From the NCBI RefSeq assembly GCF_900119145.1, contig NZ_FPIY01000003.1, positions 62,001-126,000 on the forward strand: 64,000 bases of DNA, in the 5' to 3' direction. The notes beneath the pieces are model-generated. The model made no database searches. It was given only the letters and a program-made list of their open reading frames with translations, and was not told the DNA's origin. The stretch is from Cellulophaga fucicola (GTDB taxonomy: Bacteria; Bacteroidota; Bacteroidia; Flavobacteriales; Flavobacteriaceae). This document shows, in pieces, positions 1 to 9,165 of this stretch (the first letter of the stretch is position 1; every line of letters starts with the position of its first letter). Both the position numbers and the translations under genes were made by a program.

Positions 1-122
1 TAATTATTTTCTCTGTCTTATTTTTCAGTTTGCGAAAATAGGACTTTTTGTAAGAATCTCTCTCATTCATTTTTCATAGAACCCATTGTTTTGACTATTT
101 TTAATCTTTTTAATTTTATAAA

Positions 123-890
123 ATGAAAATAGTCTCATATAATGTTAACGGTATTCGTGCAGCAATAAACAAAGGTTTTATAGATTGGCTTACTGCCACA
201 GACCCAGATGTTATATGCCTTCAGGAAATTAAAGCCTTAAAAGAACAGCTAGATTTATCTTTGTTTGAAGATGCTGGATATGGCTATAATTATTGGTATA
301 GCGCACAAAAAAAAGGATATAGTGGTGTTGCCATTTTATCTAAAACTAAACCAGATCACGTAGAATATGGTACCGGAATAGACTATATGGATTTTGAAGG
401 ACGTAATATTAGAGCAGATTTTGGAGATGTATCTGTAATGAGTATGTACTTGCCTTCTGGAACAAACTTAGACAGGTTAGAATTTAAGCTTACTTATATG
501 GCAGATTTTCAGACTTATATAGACAAACTAAAAAAAGACATTCCAAATATCATAGTTCTAGGCGATTATAATATTTGTCATGAGGCAATAGATATACATG
601 ACCCTGTACGTAACAAAAATGTATCTGGTTTTTTACCTGTAGAACGCGAGTGGATAGGGAATTTTATGAATAGTGGCTTTATAGATAGCTTTAGACATTT
701 TAACAAAGAGCCACACAATTACTCTTGGTGGAGCTACAGAGCCAACTCTAGAAACAACAATAAAGGCTGGCGCTTAGATTACGGTATGGTAAGTAAAACC
801 TTAAAAGATCGCTTAAAAAGAGCTGTTATTTTATCCGAAGCAAAACACAGCGACCATTGCCCTATTCTAGTTGAGCTTCAAAAAAAATAA
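123..890 (+). CDS. xth: Exodeoxyribonuclease III (AP endonuclease)
   Basis: Predicted class II AP endonuclease / 3'-5' exonuclease of base-excision repair, cytoplasmic, 255 aa, the usual length of the ExoIII family. The endonuclease/exonuclease/phosphatase fold motifs are all visible: NVNGIRA at residues 7-13, the metal-binding Glu in CLQEIK (E35), the catalytic Tyr in SMYLPSG (Y109), GDYN (D148, N150), and the C-terminal SDHCP with the general-base Asp-His pair near residue 246. The ATG start gives M-K-I-V-S-Y-N, the canonical first strand. The next gene (aldose epimerase) follows after 21 nt on the same strand, so the two may be cotranscribed, though no functional link is evident. Identification rests on family motifs seen in the translation. 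Confidence 0.95.
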   Translation: MKIVSYNVNGIRAAINKGFIDWLTATDPDVICLQEIKALKEQLDLSLFEDAGYGYNYWYSAQKKGYSGVAILSKTKPDHVEYGTGIDYMDFEGRNIRADFGDVSVMSMYLPSGTNLDRLEFKLTYMADFQTYIDKLKKDIPNIIVLGDYNICHEAIDIHDPVRNKNVSGFLPVEREWIGNFMNSGFIDSFRHFNKEPHNYSWWSYRANSRNNNKGWRLDYGMVSKTLKDRLKRAVILSEAKHSDHCPILVELQKK

Positions 891-911
891 AACCAAATAA
901 CACCTTTTACA

Positions 912-1973
912 ATGTTGCCACAATTACTAAATGCCGCAGATTTTGATACTATTTTAAATGGCAAAAAAGTAGCGCTTTATACACTAACCAACAAACAAGG
1001 TTCTGTTGCTCAAATTACAAATTACGGAGGCACTGTTGTGTCTTTATGGGTAAAAGACAAAGAAGATAATTTTAAAGATGTTGTACTTGGCTATAAAACC
1101 TTAGAAGAATACAGAACCAACCCAAATGCATACTTTGGCTCTATTGTAGGCAGATACGCAAACCGCATTGCAAAGGGCAAGTTTACGTTAGATAACAAAA
1201 CCTATACACTAGCTACAAATAACGGAGAAAATCACTTACACGGAGGCACAACAGGTTTTGACGCTGCCGTATGGGTTGCCAAACAAACCTGCTCGCATAC
1301 ATTAGAACTAACTTACGTTTCTGGAGATATGGAAGAGGGCTATCCTGGTAATTTAGCCGTTACCGTACAATACCAATTAACAGAAGACAATGCCCTAAAA
1401 ATAACATACTGGGCCATTACAGATAAAACAACCATTATAAACCTTACCAACCACTCTTATTTTAATTTAAAGGGTGAAGGTAATGGCGATATTCTAGATC
1501 ACAACTTACAAATAAACGCAGAGAAATTTACAAGTGTAGATCAAACCTGTATACCAACAGGCGAGCTAATTCCTGTAAAAAATACACCCCTAGATTTTAC
1601 AAAAGAAAAAACTATTGGTAAAGATATTAATGCCAATTATGATCAACTTAAAATAGGAAACGGTTACGACCACAACTATGTTATAAATCAAACCGAAACA
1701 TTAAATTTAGCCGCTAAAGTAACAGAGCCCACAGCAGGCATTGTTATGGATGTATTTACCACAGAACCTGGCATACAATTATATACCGGCAATTTTATAA
1801 CCGACACTGTGTTAGGCAAAACAAATAAAAAATACCACCCAAGAGCTGCATTTTGCCTAGAGACACAACACTACCCAGACAGCCCAAACAAACCAAACTT
1901 CCCGTCTGTTATTCTACAACCAAAAGAAGAATACCATAGCGTAACTTTATATAAATTTAGTACTAAAGCATAG
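912..1973 (+). CDS. galM: Aldose 1-epimerase (mutarotase)
   Basis: Predicted to interconvert alpha and beta anomers of aldoses such as glucose or galactose. 353 aa, full length for the GalM family. Key residues are seen: NHLHGG (N107, H110) and the catalytic acid His in LTNHSYFNL (H181), and near the C-terminus the catalytic-base Glu in CLETQHYPDSPN, followed by the typical end with an Lx4E turn. No signal peptide is evident at the N-terminus (MLPQLLNAADF), so it is likely cytoplasmic, whereas many Bacteroidota homologues are lipoproteins. It lies 21 nt after xth and 116 nt before mqo. Confidence 0.92.
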   Translation: MLPQLLNAADFDTILNGKKVALYTLTNKQGSVAQITNYGGTVVSLWVKDKEDNFKDVVLGYKTLEEYRTNPNAYFGSIVGRYANRIAKGKFTLDNKTYTLATNNGENHLHGGTTGFDAAVWVAKQTCSHTLELTYVSGDMEEGYPGNLAVTVQYQLTEDNALKITYWAITDKTTIINLTNHSYFNLKGEGNGDILDHNLQINAEKFTSVDQTCIPTGELIPVKNTPLDFTKEKTIGKDINANYDQLKIGNGYDHNYVINQTETLNLAAKVTEPTAGIVMDVFTTEPGIQLYTGNFITDTVLGKTNKKYHPRAAFCLETQHYPDSPNKPNFPSVILQPKEEYHSVTLYKFSTKA

Positions 1974-2063
1974 CTAATAATCGTATTGTTGACTACTACA
2001 TATAATTAAAAACAGGGGCTAAAATTAATAAAGCACAACAACTAACCCTATTAAAACGTTTAG

Positions 2064-2071
2064 TAGCTTTG
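2064..2071 (+). promoter_or_regulatory. Candidate -7 box upstream of mqo
   Basis: TAGCTTTG matches the Bacteroidota -7 consensus TAnnTTTG and ends 18 nt before the mqo ATG. No clear TTG at -33 is seen, so this is a suggestion only. Confidence 0.35.
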
Positions 2072-2089
2072 TAATAAACACCTCCACAT

Positions 2090-3574
2090 ATGATAGCAAA
2101 ACAAGACTTTACACTTATAGGAGCAGGTATTATGAGCGCTACGCTTGGCGTTTTATTGAAACAATTAATGCCAGATGCCAAAATTTCTATTTATGAAAGA
2201 TTAGATAAGGTTGGCGCAGAAAGTTCTGATGCTTGGAATAATGCAGGTACTGGTCACTCTGCTTTTTGCGAACTAAATTACACACCAGAAAACGAAGATG
2301 GACAAGTAGATATTTCCAAAGCATTAAAAATTAGCGAGTCTTTTGAGGTTTCTAAACAGTTGTGGGCATACCTTGTAAAAAACAATTTACTCCCCGCAAA
2401 CGATCCTTTTATAAACGATATTGACCATATGAGTTTTGTTTGGGGTGATGAAAATATTGACTTTCTAAAGAAAAGACATACCGCACTTACAGCATACCCT
2501 ATATTTAAAGATATGTTACATTCTGAAAATTTTGAAGAAATTAGAGAATGGGTTCCTCTAATGATGACAGGACGTAATAAAGATCAAAAAGTAGGCGCAA
2601 CTAGAATGCCTATTGGTACAGATGTAAATTTTGGAACTATCACGAGAGGTATGATTGCTTATTTGCAATCTTGCGATGGCGTAGAAGTATTTTTAGGACA
2701 CCAAGTAGAAGACATAGACGATAGAAAAGATGGCACTTGGGAGATAGAAGTTAAAGATTTACATACAAATGAAGAAAAAACCATACACAGTAACTTTGTT
2801 TTTATTGGTGCTGGTGGTGGCGCATTAAAACTATTAGAAAAATCTGATATCCCTGAAGCAGATGGCTACGGAGGGTTTCCTGTAAGCGGACAGTTTTTAA
2901 AATGTAACAACCAAGATGTTATTTTACAACATGAGGCTAAAGTTTACGGTATGGCAGAAGTGGGTGCACCACCAATGTCTGTTCCGCATTTAGACACTAG
3001 AATGCTAAACGGAGAGCGCTCATTACTTTTTGGCCCATATGCTGGTTTTTCTACTAAATTCTTAAAAAACGGATCGTATTTTGACTTGCCTCTTTCTATA
3101 GATGCACACAATATTTTTCCGATGTTAAGAGCAGGTTTACACAACTTATCTTTAACTAAATATCTAATAGAACAAGTAGTACAATCACCAGAAGAACGCT
3201 TTAAAGCTTTAGAAAAATATTATCCAAATGCCAAAATAGAAGATTGGGAACTTATTACAGCAGGGCAACGTGTACAAATTATTAAAAAAGACGCAAAAGA
3301 AGGTGGTGTACTTAAATTTGGAACCGAGATTGTAACCAATAAAAATAAAACAATAGCTGCATTGCTAGGCGCGTCTCCAGGAGCATCTACATCTGTATCT
3401 ATTATGTTATCTGTACTAAACGAATGTTTTCCTATGCAGGTAAAATCTAAGGCTTGGCAACAAAAGTTAACCCAAATGATCCCTAGCTTAGGCAGGTCTT
3501 TAATTACTGACGAAAAACTATGTTTAAGCACTAGAGATTATACTACTGCAATTTTAAAGCTAGAAGACAAATAA
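2090..3574 (+). CDS. mqo: Malate:quinone oxidoreductase
   Basis: FAD-dependent, membrane-associated enzyme that oxidises malate to oxaloacetate and passes electrons to the quinone pool, replacing or supplementing NAD-malate dehydrogenase in the TCA cycle. 494 aa, normal Mqo length. The N-terminal dinucleotide-binding motif LIGAGIMSATLG (residues ~8-19) is followed by the family-typical AWNNAGTGHSAFCELNYTP segment; near the C-terminus the LLGASPGASTS motif that closes the FAD site is present. The gene ends in front of a strong bidirectional terminator shared with the convergent desaturase gene. Confidence 0.96.
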   Translation: MIAKQDFTLIGAGIMSATLGVLLKQLMPDAKISIYERLDKVGAESSDAWNNAGTGHSAFCELNYTPENEDGQVDISKALKISESFEVSKQLWAYLVKNNLLPANDPFINDIDHMSFVWGDENIDFLKKRHTALTAYPIFKDMLHSENFEEIREWVPLMMTGRNKDQKVGATRMPIGTDVNFGTITRGMIAYLQSCDGVEVFLGHQVEDIDDRKDGTWEIEVKDLHTNEEKTIHSNFVFIGAGGGALKLLEKSDIPEADGYGGFPVSGQFLKCNNQDVILQHEAKVYGMAEVGAPPMSVPHLDTRMLNGERSLLFGPYAGFSTKFLKNGSYFDLPLSIDAHNIFPMLRAGLHNLSLTKYLIEQVVQSPEERFKALEKYYPNAKIEDWELITAGQRVQIIKKDAKEGGVLKFGTEIVTNKNKTIAALLGASPGASTSVSIMLSVLNECFPMQVKSKAWQQKLTQMIPSLGRSLITDEKLCLSTRDYTTAILKLEDK

Positions 3575-3580
3575 AATTAA

Positions 3581-3613
3581 AAAACCCGATTCTAAATAAT
3601 AGAATCGGGTTTT
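3581..3613. terminator. Bidirectional hairpin terminator
   Basis: Perfect 13-bp inverted repeat AAAACCCGATTCT / AGAATCGGGTTTT with a 7-nt loop (AAATAAT). A- and T-runs flank the GC core on both sides, so it can end both mqo (+) and the convergent desaturase gene (-). Confidence 0.9.
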
Positions 3614-3632
3614 ACTTTTTTATACTATTGCA

Positions 3633-4628
3633 TTAAAGTAAGCCGTTAGCTTGCACCCACTTAAAGTGGTACTGGTCATCATCTATCTTCATACGGTCTG
3701 ATATACGTTGCAATCTAGATGGTAACTTTGTTAAATAATCTCTTGCTTTTTCAGCAGAATCATTTAAACCTCTTAAATTTTCTATATCCCAATAGCCGTT
3801 TAACTTGCTAAGAATTTCTATATAATCTTGAGCAGTATACACACCTAATCTCTGAGCACAATTACTAAAAGTTTCAAAAGCAGTACCTATGCTTCCTCCA
3901 GACTCACGTAAAAAATGAGCTGGCATTACAATCTTACGCTTCATCATATCTGCAAAAGCCAATATCATACCATTAGGATCTTGATCCATAATAATTTTTA
4001 CAAACTCTCTATATGCCAAGTGGTGACGCATTTCGTCTCCTGCAATAATATTGCACATTTTACCAAGCAAAGTATTCCCTTTTTTCTTAGCCATTTGTCC
4101 AACTCTCTTATGAGATATGTTTGTTGCTAATTCTTGAAAAGAAGTGTATACAAAGTTTTTGTACGGATCTCTATCTGTTCCAATATCAAAACCATCTGCG
4201 ATTAAATGCTGTGTAGTAATTTCTACTTCTCTCATATTTACCCTTCCAGATAAGTACAAGTATTTATTTAACACATCTCCGTGTCTATTTTCTTCTGCTG
4301 TCCAGTGTCTTACCCATTTAGACCAACCATTTTCTGGTCCGTCATGCTGGTCTACACCTTCTACATCCATTAACCAAGACTCGTACGTTGGTAAGGCCTC
4401 TTCAGTTATTGTATCTGCTACTAGTGTAACCCAAAAATCATAACCTAATTCTTTAGCCTCTTCTCTTATTTGCTCAACTTCATTAAAAAAGTTATCACTT
4501 TGAGAATCTGGTAAAAAATCTGTTGGCTGCCATATTTTATCAATAGGAACAAGGTAAGAGTCTATAAAACCATCTACCTTGCCTTCTATGGCTTTCATTA
4601 CTTCTAATCTTATATTGTGTGCAGACAT
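3633..4628 (-). CDS. Acyl-ACP desaturase (ferritin-like di-iron)
   Basis: Predicted soluble acyl-[acyl-carrier-protein] desaturase (FA_desaturase_2 family; plant stearoyl-ACP delta-9 desaturase relatives), introducing a double bond into saturated acyl chains for membrane fluidity. 331 aa. The two di-iron EXXH motifs are visible: EENRH at 112-116 and DEMRHH at 198-203; additional Glu ligands are likely in TEEALPTYE (~76-83) and FQELAT (~E166). The spacing matches the family. It is a single-gene unit: the convergent terminator lies downstream and a 37-nt gap separates it from the phosphatase start side. The exact double-bond position cannot be read from sequence. Confidence 0.92.
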   Translation of the reverse strand: MSAHNIRLEVMKAIEGKVDGFIDSYLVPIDKIWQPTDFLPDSQSDNFFNEVEQIREEAKELGYDFWVTLVADTITEEALPTYESWLMDVEGVDQHDGPENGWSKWVRHWTAEENRHGDVLNKYLYLSGRVNMREVEITTQHLIADGFDIGTDRDPYKNFVYTSFQELATNISHKRVGQMAKKKGNTLLGKMCNIIAGDEMRHHLAYREFVKIIMDQDPNGMILAFADMMKRKIVMPAHFLRESGGSIGTAFETFSNCAQRLGVYTAQDYIEILSKLNGYWDIENLRGLNDSAEKARDYLTKLPSRLQRISDRMKIDDDQYHFKWVQANGLL

Positions 4629-4665
4629 GTTTAATGATTGTTTTTACAAATGTCGTTAATAATTT

Positions 4666-5391
4666 TTAATTCCTTCCTCTTTCACTAGGATAAAACGAAG
4701 CTACCGGATCGCTTTGCCACACCTGTTTTGTTTCTACATCTAACATAGAAAGAGGTCCTTTAAAAGCAGCGCCTGTATCTATATTAAATACATTAGCAGC
4801 ATTGTGTGGCTCGGTTTTACCTATACGGGTAACAGGCGTATGCCCTATATATATTTCTTTATATCGCAATAATCGTTGCGGATATTTATTATCATCTTCG
4901 GTTAAAGTACGGTCTACAGCCAAAGCAAGCTCCCAAAGAGTTCTATCCCAATAAAAAGTCTTTTTAAAATACTCATGATCTACTCCTTTTAAATTGGTAA
5001 AACCTGCGTGTAAAAAAAGCCTATCGTTAGCATCTAAATAATAATTTTCTAGGTTTTCTAAAAAATCCATATGCCTCCTTTTTGTAGCATTATCTACATC
5101 TGCGTAAGACTTTTTTGTAGACTCACCTCCGTGTAAAACCCAAGTATCATTATGCTCATTTGTTTTTAACCAGTTGAGACAAAGCTCATCATGGTTACCT
5201 CTAATAAATGTACAGTTATGAGTTTTCTTCAATTCAATTAAAAAATTAACTGTTCCTACAGCCTCACTCCAACCATCTACATAATCTCCTAAAAAAATAA
5301 GGTGATCCCCTTTTGTAACATCTGCAACTTGCAACAATTGTTCTAAAGCCTGTAAACCCGAGTGTATATCTCCTATAACTAATGTTCTCAT
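4666..5391 (-). CDS. Calcineurin-like metallophosphoesterase (Ser/Thr phosphatase type)
   Basis: 241 aa protein with the metallophosphoesterase signature set in order: GDIH (7-10), GDYVDG (35-40), GNHDE (65-69), then LHGGE and YIGHTPV with the C-terminal metal-binding His residues. The pattern is that of PPP/ApaH-like bacterial phosphatases. The substrate (phosphoprotein, Ap4A or other) cannot be told. Its start overlaps the stop of the upstream zinc-ribbon gene by 4 nt (ATGA), which implies translational coupling, so it is the last gene of the SPFH / DUF1059 / zinc-ribbon operon. A role dephosphorylating or signalling in that cluster is inference only. Confidence 0.85.
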   Translation of the reverse strand: MRTLVIGDIHSGLQALEQLLQVADVTKGDHLIFLGDYVDGWSEAVGTVNFLIELKKTHNCTFIRGNHDELCLNWLKTNEHNDTWVLHGGESTKKSYADVDNATKRRHMDFLENLENYYLDANDRLFLHAGFTNLKGVDHEYFKKTFYWDRTLWELALAVDRTLTEDDNKYPQRLLRYKEIYIGHTPVTRIGKTEPHNAANVFNIDTGAAFKGPLSMLDVETKQVWQSDPVASFYPSERGRN

Positions 5392-6470
5392 TGAGTAAAT
5401 AAAATAAATAGCGCTATTATAAACACTATAGTTAGTACTAAAAAGAATATTTTCCAGAAAGAATATGGTCTTGTACCACTAATTTTTCCTGTTTGCCCGT
5501 TTACATAAAAACGATATTCTTTACCACTATAATTGTAAGAACTAACATAAATTGGCAATAAAATATGCTTAAATTTTTCTTCTGATAACTCTATATCCGT
5601 ACTAAGAACCTGCTGTGTATCACCACCAATATCCTTACAGATCCAATTATGAGCAATTTGTTTGGCCTTTTTAAAAGATTGATGATGCCCCTCTTTTAAC
5701 GAGATAGTATACTTCTCCGTAACAAAACCCGCTAAAAAACTAGAATTAAATGGTTTTAACTCTTTTAGATTCCAAAAGGCAACCTTGCTAGGTATTTCTC
5801 TTTGTTTTTTTTCTGATGCATTAATTAAAATATCATCTACAAAACCATTGACTCTTCCAGATGCTGGGTACCACCTTGTTCTACGTTCTTGCCTAGTACT
5901 TGTGCCATTTTTAGTTTTATAGGTTTTGGTAACATAATAATACTCACCTCTTTTACCTACGTAATCTGCGGTCATATCTGCATCAAAAGTCCAATGCGGC
6001 ACATACACACCGTGAATACCTTCTGCATCTAGAGCTGCTTTTTTAAGTTTATCGGGAGCAAACCAAAGGCTATTTACCCAACTCTTAAATATGCTTCTAG
6101 ACTTTTTAATATCTATCTGAAAAGGCACAACTGCACTTGGCAATATCCACCCTTCTCGCTCAATATCTTCTATAATTAGAGGCTCACTACAGTATACACA
6201 TTGTAACGATTTATAGTTCTCTTCTACATGCTGATTGGCACCACAATTTTTGCAATGCAATAGCTCTATAGTTTCTGTGTACGCATTATCGCCAACCACT
6301 TTTAAATAATGGTCTAACTCTAATTCTTCAAAACTACTTTTGGTCTGCTCTATAAATTCCTCGTACCCACAATACCCGCAGTTTAATTGCTGCGAGCCGG
6401 GTTTATATTTTAACTCTGCACCACAATTGGCACAAGATTTCTTTTGTTCAGATTGCTTTAATTCTTCCAT
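5388..6470 (-). CDS. Twin zinc-ribbon membrane-anchored protein
   Basis: Unknown function. Two CxxC...CxxC zinc ribbons are at the N-terminus (counting from an upstream GTG: C17/C20/C35/C38 and C77/C80/C95/C98), followed by ~240 residues of mixed alpha/beta including a basic, Tyr-rich stretch, and one C-terminal transmembrane helix (~last 25 residues), giving a tail-anchored topology. An in-frame GTG at 6482 adds four residues, but the ATG at 6470 (MEELKQ) is the more natural start. Relatives are often labelled as replication-restart or helicase-like zinc-ribbon proteins; no helicase motif is seen here. It sits with DUF1059 and SPFH-GYF genes upstream and is coupled to the phosphatase downstream. 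Confidence 0.75.
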   Translation of the reverse strand: MEELKQSEQKKSCANCGAELKYKPGSQQLNCGYCGYEEFIEQTKSSFEELELDHYLKVVGDNAYTETIELLHCKNCGANQHVEENYKSLQCVYCSEPLIIEDIEREGWILPSAVVPFQIDIKKSRSIFKSWVNSLWFAPDKLKKAALDAEGIHGVYVPHWTFDADMTADYVGKRGEYYYVTKTYKTKNGTSTRQERRTRWYPASGRVNGFVDDILINASEKKQREIPSKVAFWNLKELKPFNSSFLAGFVTEKYTISLKEGHHQSFKKAKQIAHNWICKDIGGDTQQVLSTDIELSEEKFKHILLPIYVSSYNYSGKEYRFYVNGQTGKISGTRPYSFWKIFFLVLTIVFIIALFILFTQ

Positions 6471-6527
6471 AAAAGTTACCACTTAATAAAGCAGTAAAAA
6501 ACTATTATTTTAGGATGATGACCAAAA

Positions 6528-6755
6528 CTAGAGCGCATTAAATTCTGCTCTTTTTTGCTGAAACCATTTTTGATAATCAGAAGGATCTTTACACAAATTT
6601 TGCATTTCTTTCATTGCTTCTAAATGTGCATTGTCTGCCAGCTTGTACATTTCTATACTATGCTGTTTACTTTGTTCAGATATTTCTTCAAAAGTAGCTG
6701 CAGAAAACTCTTTGTCACAAGCGCCTCCTAATTGTCTACAAGTCATTTTTTTCAT
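6528..6755 (-). CDS. Small DUF1059-like protein
   Basis: 75 aa protein beginning MKKMTCRQLGGACD with a following helical region rich in Glu, Met and Lys and a third Cys near residue 55. The N-terminal CRQLGGACD pattern and overall size fit the DUF1059 family of small conserved proteins of unknown function; the two N-terminal Cys could bind metal. It lies 15 nt after the SPFH gene and 57 nt before the zinc-ribbon gene, inside the same - strand run. No signal peptide or membrane helix is present. Confidence 0.7.
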   Translation of the reverse strand: MKKMTCRQLGGACDKEFSAATFEEISEQSKQHSIEMYKLADNAHLEAMKEMQNLCKDPSDYQKWFQQKRAEFNAL

Positions 6756-6770
6756 CAGCCTAAAAATTAA

Positions 6771-7907
6771 TTAAACTGTTGGTAATGGTGGTGGTGTATT
6801 ACCTCCTAAAAATACTTTCAATTCTTCAATTTCCTGTAAAGCTGTCCAACTTGGCATTCCTTGTTTCCATAATAAAGAATCTTTATTTATGGTTCTGTTT
6901 GCAAAAAGCTCTTTTAACTTATCAAAAGTAACAGGACCCATTTGCTGTCCGTTTGCTGCATAAAAATACTGCACTTGAGTTGGCATTGGTGGTGGCACTG
7001 CTGCACTTTGTGGCTGTACTGCTGGTTGTTGTTGCATCATTTGCGGATTCATCATTCCGCCCATTTGCTGCGCCATAACAAAGCCCATACCCATACCCAT
7101 ACCAGCACCTGCTGTTCCGCCATCGTTTTTAGCAGCTGCCTCTATAGCTTTAGCTGTTTTAAACTGAGTTAACTTTCCTAAATCTATTTTATCTAACCTA
7201 CTGTACTCAAAAATTTCCTTTTTAAGTTCTTCTGGCATAGAGACATTCTCTATGTAGAATTTCTCTAGCTCTATACCTACACGACCAAACTCTGGTTGCA
7301 TTACCTCTTGGCAAGTCTCAGACAACTCAGATGTATTTGCAGCGTATAACTCTATTGGCAAGTTAGCCTCACCAACGGTATCTGTAAAACGTGTTACAAT
7401 TAAACTTTTTAAATGTTCGTTAACCTCATAATTGGTAAAATTACCATCTGTACCAACAACATCTACAACAAATTTACCCGCATCTTTTATTCTAAAACTA
7501 TACGTACCAAAAGCTCTAATTTCTGTTAATCCAAAACGAGCATCGCTAAGCATAATTGGGTTTTTTGTTCCCCATTTTTCATCTGTAAATAAGCTCGTAT
7601 TTACAAAATAAACCTCCGCTTTAAACGGACTATTAAATTTATATTTCCAACCTTTTAAGGTTGTTAAAATTGGTAAGTTTTGCGTATTTAAAGTATATGT
7701 TCCTGGCTTAAAAACATCTGCCAACTGACCTTCGTTAATAAAAACAGCAACTTGCCCTTCTCTAACTATTAATTGTGCATTGTTTTTTATTTCGTTTTGG
7801 TAACGTTCAAAACGGTGTACAATTGTATCGTCTGTACTGTTTAACCACTCAATTATATCTATAAATTCGTGACTTAACTTCTTTTTTATTTCATCAAATA
7901 TTCCCAT
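6771..7907 (-). CDS. SPFH (band 7) domain protein with C-terminal GYF_2 domain
   Basis: 378 aa. Residues ~30-240 look like an SPFH/band-7 domain of the YdjI or 'virion core protein' type (LIVREGQVAVFINEGQ, FKPGTYTL, ELKKEIFEYSRLDKIDLG). A Gly/Met/Gln/Pro-rich linker (~265-310: GMGMGMGF, QMGGMMNPQMMQQQ) follows, then a GYF_2-like module (QYFYAANGQQMGPVTF ... LWKQGMPSW) at ~312-362, normally a proline-rich-peptide binding domain. There is no N-terminal membrane helix, so it probably attaches to membrane as a peripheral scaffold. First gene of a run with DUF1059, zinc-ribbon and phosphatase genes. The scaffold role is inferred from the family. Confidence 0.85.
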   Translation of the reverse strand: MGIFDEIKKKLSHEFIDIIEWLNSTDDTIVHRFERYQNEIKNNAQLIVREGQVAVFINEGQLADVFKPGTYTLNTQNLPILTTLKGWKYKFNSPFKAEVYFVNTSLFTDEKWGTKNPIMLSDARFGLTEIRAFGTYSFRIKDAGKFVVDVVGTDGNFTNYEVNEHLKSLIVTRFTDTVGEANLPIELYAANTSELSETCQEVMQPEFGRVGIELEKFYIENVSMPEELKKEIFEYSRLDKIDLGKLTQFKTAKAIEAAAKNDGGTAGAGMGMGMGFVMAQQMGGMMNPQMMQQQPAVQPQSAAVPPPMPTQVQYFYAANGQQMGPVTFDKLKELFANRTINKDSLLWKQGMPSWTALQEIEELKVFLGGNTPPPLPTV

Positions 7908-7998
7908 TCTGGTTGTGTTTTGTTTTTATTCAAAAAAGATAACGTTTTTAAGGCAATTTCTCAAACTAAAAATACAAATAGTTCTGCCAGCTGTCTTT

Positions 7999-9135
7999 TT
8001 AATTATACTTTACTTTTCTTAATATTCTGAAAGCTTCTTTTAGAGATTGATAGACTTTTTTATTATATTTTTTAATTAATGGCTTTGCTTTTTCCATTTG
8101 TATAAATGCTTCCGGAAAATTATTTAAATAGCAAATTAAATATGCGTCTGGCAAATGTTCTAAATCTTCCTCTTCTTGCTTTGTTAGTTTTTGTTTTTTC
8201 TCTAGCTTTTCAACTAAAACATTGTTCGTATTAAAAATATGATGCAGTGATTTTTTGTTATATTGTGGCGGCTCAAAAATTAAATCGCTATTTATATGAT
8301 ACTTACCATTATCATTAAAGTTTAGCACTACTTTTTCAAACGGATAGTATTTTTGCTGCTTTCCTAAACCCAACTGTACATATTCTGTGGTGGTAAAAGA
8401 GTCTTCATTAAACTCTATTGTTATTTCATCTAAATTAGAATAAAACAACTTAACCTGCTCATTAATTAACTCTATATCTACCCTAGAATAATACGTTTTA
8501 TCTTTTATTTTTTTCTGATTACCCGCCCAGCAAACCACAAACTGTTCTTTAAAAACTTTGTAACTGCTAGTTAAATTTTTATGTCTGTTATTTATAAAAT
8601 CTATTACACCATCTAATGTTAGTTCTATATTATTTTTTGCGTGTTGTTCTATGGTCGCAACGGCATCAGAATTAAAATCTTTTAACTCTACATTGTATGC
8701 TTTTGGCAGGCTAATACTACCTTCTCTAAAAAAGACCGAGCCACCATAATATTTCCAAATATTTTTGCGCAATGCGCAAACTTTGCCGTTAGATTTTATA
8801 GTAACCAAACCCACAACTTTACCTTCTGGCAACTGAGGAAACGGTATGTTCTCATAAGAAATTAAAGGAGGATTATCTAGGTATGCGTTTACAAGATTTT
8901 GTATTTTACTGTCATCAAAAAAATCTACACCAACTATTGTATTATCCTCATCTTCTACACCAATTACAATAAATGAATTGTTTTTAGGATTACTATTTGC
9001 TAAAGCACAAACGTGTTTTAAAAATTTTGCTTTTCCCTCTTTTTGTCCAATATCTATAAAGCGCTTTTTGTCATAAAAACTATTCTCGTCATTATGAGCC
9101 AGAAGGTTTTTAACTAAAAGACGCTTATTAATCAT
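7999..9135 (-). CDS. AlbA_2 / Schlafen-type ATP-binding protein
   Basis: 378 aa. Residues ~15-150 resemble the AlbA_2 (Schlafen AAA_4) putative DNA-binding or nucleotide-binding domain: a FLKHVCALANSNP helix, then NNSFIVIGVEDEDNTIVGVD and VGLVTIKS strands, and RKNIWKYYGGSVFFREGS. The C-terminal half has no family I recognise and is Lys/Asn-rich. Proteins with this domain include transcription regulators and some defence proteins; nothing here decides which. The 91-nt gap to the SPFH gene and 30-nt gap from the SDR gene make cotranscription possible in either direction. Confidence 0.7.
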   Translation of the reverse strand: MINKRLLVKNLLAHNDENSFYDKKRFIDIGQKEGKAKFLKHVCALANSNPKNNSFIVIGVEDEDNTIVGVDFFDDSKIQNLVNAYLDNPPLISYENIPFPQLPEGKVVGLVTIKSNGKVCALRKNIWKYYGGSVFFREGSISLPKAYNVELKDFNSDAVATIEQHAKNNIELTLDGVIDFINNRHKNLTSSYKVFKEQFVVCWAGNQKKIKDKTYYSRVDIELINEQVKLFYSNLDEITIEFNEDSFTTTEYVQLGLGKQQKYYPFEKVVLNFNDNGKYHINSDLIFEPPQYNKKSLHHIFNTNNVLVEKLEKKQKLTKQEEEDLEHLPDAYLICYLNNFPEAFIQMEKAKPLIKKYNKKVYQSLKEAFRILRKVKYN

Positions 9136-9165
9136 TTTAAAAAATGTTAGTTACAAAATAGAGAA

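Noticed and set aside
1-122. Gene fragment or RNA at the window start
   Set aside because: AT-rich sequence with no open frame reading in from the edge, no RNA fold and no good promoter match.
2944-3531. Open frames on the - strand across mqo
   Set aside because: Shadows of the well-supported mqo frame, with no family motif.
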